This document shows, piece by piece, positions 1 to 6,202 of a stretch of DNA of 10,970 nucleotides (position 1 is the stretch's first letter; the number at the start of each line of letters is the position of its first letter). The notes beneath the pieces are model-generated. The model saw nothing but the letters and a program-made list of their open reading frames with translations, did no database searches and was not told where the DNA came from. This DNA comes from JASHVB01 sp049522565 (GTDB taxonomy: Bacteria > Pseudomonadota > Alphaproteobacteria > Acetobacterales > Acetobacteraceae): NCBI GenBank assembly GCA_049522565.1, contig JBEKNT010000222.1, positions 1-10,970 on the forward strand, in the 5' to 3' direction. The position numbers and the translations under genes are program-made.

Positions 1-305
1 CCGACATCGGCACTGCCCAGGCCGTCCTCGCGCACATCCACCCCGGCGACGAAACGCAGCACGTCGGGGATCGTCGTTGCACCGGACCGGCGGATGTCGT
101 CCTGGGTGATGATTTCGATATTGGCCGGCGCATCGGTGGCGCGTTGCGGCTTGCCGGTCACCGAGGTCGTCACCGGTTCGCCGAAGGTTTCCTCCAATGC
201 GCCATAATCCACGGATTGCGCGCGAGCACCGGCCGCCACACCCAGCATAAGGACCAGCAGGCCGGCCCGGGCAAGCGCCAGCCGTAAAGCTGCGGTCGCG
301 GTCAT
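1..305 (-). CDS. TonB-dependent outer-membrane receptor, N-terminal part (signal peptide and plug)
   Basis: This is the first 101 codons of a gene that runs off the left edge. The product starts MTATAALRLALARAG and has a signal peptide with likely cleavage after residues ARAQ (about residue 30). It continues with a short linker (LEETFGEPVTTSVTGKPQR) and the start of a TonB receptor plug domain: PANIEIITQDDIRRSGATTI followed by PDVLRFVAGVDV. In this family the plug fills a 22-strand outer-membrane barrel that takes up siderophores, cobalamin or other ligands with energy from TonB-ExbBD. The ligand cannot be told because the barrel is missing. The ATG sits inside an ATGA overlap with the stop codon of the YfiR-like gene upstream, so the two genes should be co-transcribed and translationally coupled. 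The plug assignment is secure; whether the barrel downstream is intact cannot be seen. Confidence 0.9.
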   Translation of the reverse strand, partial: MTATAALRLALARAGLLVLMLGVAAGARAQSVDYGALEETFGEPVTTSVTGKPQRATDAPANIEIITQDDIRRSGATTIPDVLRFVAGVDVREDGLGSADV

Positions 306-871
306 ATCTCGTGGATCATCATGCGGAACGCGGCGGCGAAGCCGATGCCGGAGGCCGCCGCGGCTGCGTGGTTGAGGACGATCTGCACGCGCAGGTCGGT
401 GCTGATGGCCATGGAGCAGAAGCCGGCCTGCACGGCTTGCAGATCGGCGGTGACGCACAGGATGTGCGCCGCGCGCACGGCGGCGCCGAGTGACGGTCCG
501 TTCGCGCCGGAAGCGGCGATCGCCACGACGAAGCCGCCCTCGGCCAGCGCGGTCGCTTCGACGATCTTGGCCGGCAGCGGCGCACCGCTGATCTTGAGGC
601 CATTGCCGATTTCGCCGGCGATGGCTTCGGCGTCCTGCCGGGATGTGGGATCGCCCGCGGCATAGACCACGGCGACCGCGCCACCGCCGGGCGGCGGCTG
701 CATGAAGGCGATCGCGCCACCGAGCACTTGCAGCTCCTGCGGCGACAGCGAGGCGGCGGCAGCGGGCACCCCGCCCAGCAGCCCGGCGACGCCGGCCAGC
801 GCCGCGCCGAGGCCCCACCAGGCCGACCGGTTCGGCCGCGGCGCCGATGCTGCATGCGCGTGCTTCTCCAT
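302..871 (-). CDS. YfiR-like (DUF4154) secreted protein
   Basis: A 189-residue product. A signal peptide (hydrophobic stretch about residues 18-40, ending VPAAAA) precedes a mature part of about 149 residues. The C-terminal half fits the YfiR/DUF4154 pattern: AHILCVT (about 135-141), a second Cys in AGFCSMAIS (C152), then RVQIVLNHAAAAASGIGFAA leading to a terminal FRMMIHEI. YfiR proteins are periplasmic; the Pseudomonas member represses a membrane diguanylate cyclase and is redox-sensitive through its cysteines. C139 and C152 could form a disulfide here. I chose the ATG at 871 over an in-frame ATG at 985 because the extra residues are Arg-rich and would bury the signal peptide. The Shine-Dalgarno before 871 is weak. 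The stop overlaps the receptor start as ATGA. The family call is by pattern and moderately sure; the direct partner is unknown. Confidence 0.72.
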   Translation of the reverse strand: MEKHAHAASAPRPNRSAWWGLGAALAGVAGLLGGVPAAAASLSPQELQVLGGAIAFMQPPPGGGAVAVVYAAGDPTSRQDAEAIAGEIGNGLKISGAPLPAKIVEATALAEGGFVVAIAASGANGPSLGAAVRAAHILCVTADLQAVQAGFCSMAISTDLRVQIVLNHAAAAASGIGFAAAFRMMIHEI

Positions 872-1020
872 CCCATCGCGTCTACGAGTTCGATGCCGCC
901 ACGTTACGCGCCAGACCTTGCGCAATGATGAACGTGGCACAGCACCGCTCCGGCCTGCGGCGGGAGAGGTCTGTCCGGGTAGCACTTGGTTAATTATTCC
1001 CGGCTAACGAGAAGGCCGCG
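872..1020. promoter_or_regulatory. Divergent intergenic region between YfiR-like gene and hybrid kinase
   Basis: These 149 bases separate the YfiR-like/receptor operon (minus) from the sensor kinase (plus), so promoters for both should lie here. The only AT-rich spot is TTGGTTAATTATT at 986-998, standing out in very GC-rich surroundings. A good Shine-Dalgarno, GAGAAGG (1009-1015), lies five bases before the kinase ATG. I could not assign a convincing -35/-10 pair for either direction. Confidence 0.4.
960..970. repeat. Half copy of the GCGGGAGAGGT intergenic repeat
   Basis: GCGGGAGAGGT is identical to the right arm of the perfect hairpin at 5742-5768 and close to arms in 8891-8996. The matching left arm is not recognisable here (the sequence before it is CTCCGGCCTGCG), so this looks like a decayed or half element. 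An 11-base match in GC-rich DNA could also be chance. Confidence 0.35.
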
Positions 1021-3366
1021 ATGATCACCGAATTCCTCTCCGCGCACGATGCCCGCCTCTTCCTCGCCGCCGCAGTCGCGAGCCTGGCCGGCTGTCTGCT
1101 CTGCTTTCACGTCCTGCCGCCGCACGGCGCGGGCCGTAACCGCGGCTCGATGCTGCGCACCGCCATCGGCGGCGGCGTGCTCGGCGGTACGCTGTGGCTG
1201 GTCTTCCGGCTATCGCTGGCGGGCTATTTCCCGTTCCTGCCGGCCAGCATCCCCTGGCCCTCGGCCGTCCTGTCGATCCTGCTGGCCATGCTCGGCGCGA
1301 CGACGGCGCTGGCGGTCACCGTGTTCGCCGAGCATTGCGTCCGCAACGCCTTGCTGGCCGGCTCGATCCTGGCCTGCGCCGGCTCGTGCATGCTGTTTCT
1401 CAGCATGAGCAATCTGGTTGCCCCGCTGACGCTGGGCTACGAGTTGGTGACCGTGCTGGAGGCCATGGTCGGCGGCACCGCGATCTGCGCGTTCGGCCTG
1501 TGGCGCCGCAAGCTGACCGTGAACCGGCGGGGCACGGTTGTCGCCGCCGCGATCCTCGCGGCCGCGCTGCCCTTGCTCGATTTCGCATCGTTGTTCGCGA
1601 TCCTGCCGTTCTCCGATTGGGAATCGGTGTCGGCGACGACCGGCGCCCTGGCACTGCGGCCGCTCACCGTGGTGTTCGCGTCGGAATTCATCGCCGCGCT
1701 GCTGCTGGTGCGGGCCGGCGCGGAGGTGGATCGGCAGTCGGCGGCGCGCGCGACGCGGGAGAACCAGCGGCTGCGGCAGCTCACCGAAAGCACGTTCGAA
1801 GGCATCGTGGTGCATCGCGAGGGCCGTGTCCTGGATGCGAACGGTGCGTTCTGCGCGCTGGTCAGGTTGCCGCTCGAAGCGGTCATCGGCCATGCGGTGG
1901 CGGATTTCGCGCCCGGCTTCCCCGGCGGGTCGCGGGCGCAGCCGCTGGCGCTCGAACTGCACGCAGCGGATGGCACCGCGGTTCCGGTGGAAATGCTGTC
2001 GCGCGGCATCTCGCTGGGGGTTGGCGAGGCCGAGGTGACGGCGGTGCGCGACATCAGCGAGCGCCGCGCCGCGGAGCGCAGCAAGCATGACCGGGAACGC
2101 GCGGAGGAGTTGCAGCGCGAGGCCGACGAACAGCGCGAGCGAACCCGCATCGCGGAGGAGGCCAGCCGCGCCAAGTCGGCCTTCCTGGCGATGATGAGCC
2201 ACGAGATCCGCACGCCGATGAACGCGGTGCTCGGCCTGGCATCGAGCCTGCTGGATGATCCGCTCACCGCGGACCAGCGCGAGGCGGTGGTGGCAATCCG
2301 CGATTCCGGCGACACGCTGCTGCGCATCCTCAACGACATCCTGGATTTTTCCAAGCTGGATGCGGGGCGGATGACGTTCGAGACGGCGCCCTTCTCGCCG
2401 GCCGGCCTGGCACACGACGCGCTCAGCGTTTACAGCCCGTACGCGGCGGCGAAGGGCCTGACGATCCGTCTGGAGGCCGATCCGGCGCTGCCGCCGTCAT
2501 TGCTCGGGGATGCCGGGCGCATCCGCCAGGTGCTGCACAACCTGGTTGCCAACGCGGTGAAGTTCACCGATGCCGGCGAGGTCACGATCGGAGCGCGCTG
2601 CGTCGAGCGTGGCGCGGCGAGCGCCACGATCGAATGGACCGTCCGCGACACCGGGATCGGCATTGCGGAGGAAAAACTGGGCACATTATTCGATGCCTTC
2701 GTCCAGGCGGACGATTCGATTACCCGCCGGTTTGGCGGATCGGGCCTTGGGCTGGCGATCAGCAAACAGATCGTCGATCGCATGGGCGGCAGCATCGAGG
2801 TCCAGTCGGTGCAAGGCCAGGGCAGCCGGTTCCGCTTTCGCCTGACGCTGCCGCTGGCGCGCGAAACCGCGGCGGCGGTGGACCCGCTGCGATCCGCCGA
2901 GGCGCTGCGGGCACGACTCGCGGCGCTCGGCCGGCCGATGCGGGTGCTGCTGGCGGAGGACAATCCGACCAACCAGTTCGTCGTGACCCGGCTGCTGAAA
3001 GGGTTCGCCATACCGGTCGATATTGCGAATGACGGCGCCGAGGCGGTGCGCGCGGCAGATCGTACCGCCTACGACATGATATGCATGGACATGCGCATGC
3101 CGGAGATGGACGGGCTGGAGGCGACGCGGGCGATCCGGCGGCGCGACGGGCCGTCGCGGCTGGCGCCGATCGTGGCGATGACCGCGAACGCGTTTCCGGA
3201 GGACATCGCCGCGTGCCAGGCGGCCGGGATGACCGATTTCGTCGCCAAGCCGGTCAGCAAGGAGCGGCTGGTGGAGGCGGTGCTGCGGGCGTTACCGGAG
3301 GATCCGGGAATGGCAGCAGGGGCAGATTTCGCGGACTCGGAGCCGGCGGTGAGCGGGCTGGTGTAG
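1021..3366 (+). CDS. Hybrid sensor histidine kinase with degenerate MHYT-like membrane sensor, PAS, HisKA, HATPase_c and receiver
   Basis: A 781-residue inner-membrane hybrid kinase. Residues about 10-231 hold roughly seven hydrophobic helices whose spacing matches an MHYT sensor, but the MHYT triplets are replaced. Residues about 250-345 look like a PAS domain (LTESTFEGIVVHREGRVLDA), followed by a charged coiled coil (348-383). HisKA follows with the phospho-acceptor H394 (SHEIRTPMN). The ATPase domain shows an N box (LHNLVANAVKFT), G1 (VRDTGIGI), F box (FDAFVQAD) and G2 (GGSGLGLAIS), all intact. The C-terminal receiver (about 640-758) has acidic E646/D647, phospho-acceptor D690 (CMDMRMPEMDG) and K743 (FVAKP). 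All catalytic residues for autophosphorylation and phosphotransfer are therefore present. There is no Hpt or output domain, so a separate phosphotransfer protein or regulator is expected. The start is supported by GAGAAGG five bases upstream. It is divergent from the YfiR-like/TonB receptor pair. Confidence 0.95.
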   Translation: MITEFLSAHDARLFLAAAVASLAGCLLCFHVLPPHGAGRNRGSMLRTAIGGGVLGGTLWLVFRLSLAGYFPFLPASIPWPSAVLSILLAMLGATTALAVTVFAEHCVRNALLAGSILACAGSCMLFLSMSNLVAPLTLGYELVTVLEAMVGGTAICAFGLWRRKLTVNRRGTVVAAAILAAALPLLDFASLFAILPFSDWESVSATTGALALRPLTVVFASEFIAALLLVRAGAEVDRQSAARATRENQRLRQLTESTFEGIVVHREGRVLDANGAFCALVRLPLEAVIGHAVADFAPGFPGGSRAQPLALELHAADGTAVPVEMLSRGISLGVGEAEVTAVRDISERRAAERSKHDRERAEELQREADEQRERTRIAEEASRAKSAFLAMMSHEIRTPMNAVLGLASSLLDDPLTADQREAVVAIRDSGDTLLRILNDILDFSKLDAGRMTFETAPFSPAGLAHDALSVYSPYAAAKGLTIRLEADPALPPSLLGDAGRIRQVLHNLVANAVKFTDAGEVTIGARCVERGAASATIEWTVRDTGIGIAEEKLGTLFDAFVQADDSITRRFGGSGLGLAISKQIVDRMGGSIEVQSVQGQGSRFRFRLTLPLARETAAAVDPLRSAEALRARLAALGRPMRVLLAEDNPTNQFVVTRLLKGFAIPVDIANDGAEAVRAADRTAYDMICMDMRMPEMDGLEATRAIRRRDGPSRLAPIVAMTANAFPEDIAACQAAGMTDFVAKPVSKERLVEAVLRALPEDPGMAAGADFADSEPAVSGLV

Positions 3367-3533
3367 CAGCGCTGCGCTATGCGATGTTCACCACCTTGCA
3401 GCATGCGCGAGGCGGGTGACTGATACAAGCCGACGCCGGCATGGGCCCGGAGCAGTCGCATGTGACCCGCCGGGGTTGCCGAATCCGGCGGCCCGCCGCA
3501 TGACGCGTACCTCGCCTTGCCCTCTGGAGACCC

Positions 3534-3926
3534 ATGCTCGCGATCCGCTTCTGCTTGCTCGGCGCCATCGGCACCGTGTTGTTCGCCTGCGCGCCAACAC
3601 CGCCTGCGCCACCCAAGCCCGCGCCGCCGCCCGCGCCGCCGGTGACGACCGACGGCGTGTATCGCGGCACCAGCACGCGGTTCCAGGCCGACAGCCGCAC
3701 CTGTCCGCATCCCGGACTGGTGACGCTGTACGTGCAGAACGCCCAGTTCTCCTACCGCTGGGACCATGCGACCTGGGTCGACTCCAGCATCGATCCGGAC
3801 GGCACGGTACGCGGCGCGGCGGACCGCATCACGCTGTCAGGCAAGCGGGACGGCAAGCACATGGAAGGCGACGTCACCGACGGCATCTGCGGCCTGCACT
3901 TCACCGTAACCTGGCACGATTCGTAA
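3534..3926 (+). CDS. Small putative lipoprotein of unknown function
   Basis: A 130-residue product. The N-terminus has a hydrophobic signal ending in the lipobox LFAC, so C19 should be lipidated and the protein anchored to a membrane on the periplasmic side. A Pro/Ala-rich linker (about 21-36) leads to a domain of about 90 residues, apparently mostly beta-strand: GVYRGTSTRF, LVTLYVQNAQFSYRWD, SSIDPDGTVRG and HMEGDVTDGICGLHFTVTW. Two other cysteines (C57, C119) could pair in a disulfide. I do not recognise a named family; secreted beta-sandwich or barrel proteins with a DGTVRG turn and closing Cys strand are common in Alphaproteobacteria, but their function is not known to me. The start is supported by GGAG at 3526-3529. 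It lies 167 bases after the kinase on the same strand and probably has its own promoter. It is convergent with the protoglobin operon. Confidence 0.8.
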   Translation: MLAIRFCLLGAIGTVLFACAPTPPAPPKPAPPPAPPVTTDGVYRGTSTRFQADSRTCPHPGLVTLYVQNAQFSYRWDHATWVDSSIDPDGTVRGAADRITLSGKRDGKHMEGDVTDGICGLHFTVTWHDS

Positions 3927-3998
3927 TGCGGTGAGCGCCACGCCTTGATCCCGCGGCCACGCCGGTATCGCGAGCAGAGCGAAGCAATGCCACCGAAA

Positions 3999-4016
3999 CC
4001 GCCGGCACACCGGCGG
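3999..4016. terminator. Hairpin between convergent genes, possible terminator
   Basis: CCGCCGG and CCGGCGG form a perfect seven-pair stem with a CACA loop between the lipoprotein gene (plus) and the protoglobin gene (minus). Read on the minus strand it is followed by TTTC, a very weak T tract; on the plus strand none follows. The position suits a bidirectional terminator, but in DNA this GC-rich such hairpins also arise by chance. Confidence 0.35.
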
Positions 4017-4048
4017 CGGCGTCCTCCCCATTCCGATTTCCCCCTGCC

Positions 4049-4633
4049 CTACCACAGTCCGTCCCGCACATACGGTCTGCTCCACAGCGCGACGTGCAGC
4101 AGCACGGCCTTGGTCCAGGCCTGGCACATGCTGTCGATCTCCGCTGCGGAAAATCCGTGCCCGTCGAGCCAGCGCCGCACACTCAGCACGACCGGTCCGG
4201 CGAACGCGACCAGATAGCGCAGCGGCACCACGTTGGGCGTTTGTGTCCCGTCCGTGCGGTTCTTCTTCGCCGGCGTGTGGCGCAACCCGATCTCCTCCTG
4301 ATAATCGAGCCAGGCTTGGTCGTGCGGCCGCGTGCAGGCGTCGGTCACCCATTGCACGAAGCGCCGCTTCACCGCCGCGCGGTAGCGATCGTCCGGCACG
4401 CCGTCGGGACCGAAGAACCATCGCACCAGTTGCGGTTGCCGGCCGATGGCCGCCCGCCAACTGTCCACCATCGCTTCCGCCTGTGGTGCCAACACCGGGC
4501 CGGCCGCCCGCAGCGCGGCGGCATCCGCGGCGGTCCAGCCGACGCTCGCTTCCAAGGCGCGCAGGTCGTCCAGCGTCACCGGCGACCCGGCGGCACGCGA
4601 TGTTCCGTAGTCATAGCCTGCGATGTCCGACAT
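4049..4633 (-). CDS. Protoglobin (stand-alone heme protein)
   Basis: A 194-residue single-domain protein matching protoglobins along its whole length; the archaeal Methanosarcina protoglobin is 195 residues. The signature block is complete: WLDYQEEIGLRHT (about 108-120) with H119 as presumed proximal heme ligand, then KKNRTDGTQTPNVVPLRYLV, AFAGPVV, the G-helix to H-helix segment SMCQAWTKAVLLHVALW, and the typical C-terminus YVRDGLW. There is no fused methyl-accepting, GGDEF or kinase domain, so this is not a globin-coupled sensor. Family members bind heme and small gases (O2, CO, NO); the physiological role is largely unsettled. It is the second gene of an operon: its ATG lies 12 bases after the hydrolase stop, and the Shine-Dalgarno (AGGGAG) overlaps that stop. 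Around the expected distal B10 site the sequence reads SWRAA, with Arg where archaeal protoglobin is reported to have Tyr. Confidence 0.92.
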   Translation of the reverse strand: MSDIAGYDYGTSRAAGSPVTLDDLRALEASVGWTAADAAALRAAGPVLAPQAEAMVDSWRAAIGRQPQLVRWFFGPDGVPDDRYRAAVKRRFVQWVTDACTRPHDQAWLDYQEEIGLRHTPAKKNRTDGTQTPNVVPLRYLVAFAGPVVLSVRRWLDGHGFSAAEIDSMCQAWTKAVLLHVALWSRPYVRDGLW

Positions 4634-4645
4634 GGCTGCGTCTCC

Positions 4646-5647
4646 CTACCGTGGCGGCCGATCGCCGCCTTCGAGGAACGCCTGCGCCTCGCGATACAGC
4701 GCGTAGCGGTTCTCCTCCAGGTGCAGCAGATGCGTCGCGCGAGCGATCTTCACGTCGCGCCGCAGCGGTGACGCCGTCAGCGCCTCGAACAGCCAGAGCG
4801 CGTCGGCGTCGGTGCAATAGCTGTCCCACGCGCCGCGGATGAGGATGACCGGCGCACGGACCAGCCCGGGATCGTATGCCAGCCTGCCGGCCCACGCATC
4901 GAAGATATCCTGGAACGCGCCGCACGGCGTCTTCACCGCCGGTGGAGAGCGCGTGCGGCTGGCCGGATCGGCGTCGAGATAGCGCTCGCCCCAAGCGTCG
5001 AAATGCCGCCGCGACAACACGGCCGGCGCGCCCGCCGGCACGTCCGCAACGAAGCGGTCCCACTGGTCGCGCAGCGAAATCAGCCGCCACGCCGGCAGTT
5101 GCGTGTCTGCCGGGCGCGCCGGACGCGACGCGATGGCGCCGAAGAACACCATGCGGTGGATCAGCGCCGGACAGCGCCCGGCGAGATGTCCGGCGACCAT
5201 GGTGCCCCAGGAATGCGCGATCAGCGAGATCTGCGGCGCGCGATGATAGTTGCAGATGAAACGGACCGCGGTTTCGAGCTGCTGGCTGGCACTGTCCACG
5301 CGTCCGAGCGGCGCATGCGCGTCGGCGGGGTCGGCCATCTCGGGATACCCATCGGACAGCGCGCCGAAACCGTGGAAGTCCAGGCCCCAGGTGTGAAAGC
5401 CCGCGGCGCACAGGGTGTCACGCCAGGACTCGCCGTCGAAGCGATGGGCGATCGACAGCGCGGACGGGAACGTCCCGCCATGCACGTACAGCGCGATCTT
5501 CGGCGGTCCCTCGGCAGGCACAGCCGGCGGCAGATGGCGCAGGAACAGCCGCAAGCCCGCCAGCGGACCGGGAATGCGGAAATGCGCTTCGCGCGGATCG
5601 AGTTTTTCCCACGCGTCGTGCACGGCCTCGGTTGTTAGCTGTTGCAT
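4646..5647 (-). CDS. Alpha/beta hydrolase (serine hydrolase)
   Basis: A 333-residue cytoplasmic protein with no signal peptide. It shows the alpha/beta hydrolase order: oxyanion-hole segment ALYVHGGTFPS (52-62), strand and turn HTWGLDFHGFG (85-95), nucleophile elbow IAHSWGTM with S146, acid-strand segment VILIRGAWDSYCTD (D276 or D280), and a late His in ATHLLHLEEN (H306 likely). The elbow is A-H-S-W-G rather than the usual G-x-S-x-G, as in some lysophospholipase-like and serine-aminopeptidase-like members. It probably hydrolyses an ester, thioester or amide; the substrate is not predictable. The start is supported by GGAGG at 5652-5656. It is the first gene of an operon with the protoglobin gene. 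A small GTCGG/CCGAC dyad (5660-5674) sits just upstream of the Shine-Dalgarno and may be chance. Confidence 0.88.
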   Translation of the reverse strand: MQQLTTEAVHDAWEKLDPREAHFRIPGPLAGLRLFLRHLPPAVPAEGPPKIALYVHGGTFPSALSIAHRFDGESWRDTLCAAGFHTWGLDFHGFGALSDGYPEMADPADAHAPLGRVDSASQQLETAVRFICNYHRAPQISLIAHSWGTMVAGHLAGRCPALIHRMVFFGAIASRPARPADTQLPAWRLISLRDQWDRFVADVPAGAPAVLSRRHFDAWGERYLDADPASRTRSPPAVKTPCGAFQDIFDAWAGRLAYDPGLVRAPVILIRGAWDSYCTDADALWLFEALTASPLRRDVKIARATHLLHLEENRYALYREAQAFLEGGDRPPR

Positions 5648-5741
5648 CGGGCCTCCAATGTCGGTGTCGCCGACTGATATGGAAGGCGCAGTGCACCCGG
5701 TCGATGCGAAACACCTCGGTGGCGGCCGAACTATCGTTGTT

Positions 5742-5768
5742 CACCTCTCCCGCGCAGCGGGAGAGGTG
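5742..5768. repeat. Perfect 12-base inverted repeat of the intergenic repeat family
   Basis: CACCTCTCCCGC and GCGGGAGAGGTG flank a GCA loop, giving a perfect 12-pair stem. It begins two bases past the stop codon of the thioesterase gene (minus strand) and lies upstream of the hydrolase gene on the same strand. No T tract follows in either direction, so it is more likely a repeat element that protects or trims mRNA ends than a classic intrinsic terminator. Related arms occur at 960-970 and in 8891-8996. Confidence 0.8.
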
Positions 5769-5770
5769 TA

Positions 5771-6157
5771 CTACGCCGGCAAGGCGCGCGGCTTCCCGTT
5801 GTCGTCCACCGCGACCAGCACGAACTCCGCCGCGGTGACGCGGGTGCGGTCCCCCTGGCCGCGGCGCAGCACCCAGGTCTCCACCGCCAGGGTGATCGAA
5901 CTGCGGCCGGTGTGCACGATGTGGGTATAGACGCAGACCACGTCGCCGACCTTCACCGGTTGGAGGAAGCTGAGCTTGGATACCGCGGCGGTGACGACGC
6001 GGCCGCGCGCGAGCGTGCCGGCGGAAACGCCCGCCGCGAGATCCATCAGCGACATGATCCAGCCGCCGAAGATGTCGCCGGCCGGATTGGCGTCGGCCGG
6101 CATCGCCACGGTGCGGAGGGAAAGCTCACCGTGTGGGTGCTGCTGTTCGGTGGACAT
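5771..6157 (-). CDS. yciA: Acyl-CoA thioesterase, YciA-type hotdog fold
   Basis: A 128-residue single hotdog domain that cleaves acyl-CoA thioesters to free acid and CoA. The family pattern is present in order: NPAGDIFGGWIMSLMDLAAG (24-43), with D39 in the position of the catalytic Asp, VVTAAVSKLSFLQPVKVGDVV (54-74), GRSSITLAVETWVLRR (84-99), and the C-terminal VTAAEFVLVAVDDNGKPRALP. Length and motifs match YciA, a hexameric broad-range cytoplasmic enzyme in enterobacteria and Haemophilus. The start is supported by AAGGAG about five bases upstream of ATG. It lies 45 bases after otsA on the same strand, so the two may be co-transcribed, though no functional link is obvious. The stop is followed at once by the perfect hairpin repeat. 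Confidence 0.93.
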   Translation of the reverse strand: MSTEQQHPHGELSLRTVAMPADANPAGDIFGGWIMSLMDLAAGVSAGTLARGRVVTAAVSKLSFLQPVKVGDVVCVYTHIVHTGRSSITLAVETWVLRRGQGDRTRVTAAEFVLVAVDDNGKPRALPA

Positions 6158-6202
6158 GCGCGCTCCTTTGCCGACCTGGTGCCGGGCCGTGCGCGCAGCC
6201 CA

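Noticed and set aside
872..985. N-terminal extension of the YfiR-like protein to the ATG at 985
   Set aside because: It would place 38 Arg-rich residues before a good signal peptide and overlaps the divergent control region and a repeat half copy.
1210..2415. A 401-codon open frame antisense to the sensor kinase, with several others in that region
   Set aside because: The product is low-complexity Arg/Gln/Ala-rich, as expected opposite a GC-rich gene, and the plus-strand frame has complete kinase motifs.
3364..3383. Small palindrome CAGCGCTG right after the kinase stop
   Set aside because: Too short, with no loop and no T tract; expected by chance in GC-rich DNA.
3411..3471. Imperfect inverted arms (GGCGGGTGAC and GTGACCCGCC) about 45 bases apart after the kinase gene
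   Set aside because: One mismatch, a long spacer and no T tract; not enough to call a terminator or small RNA.
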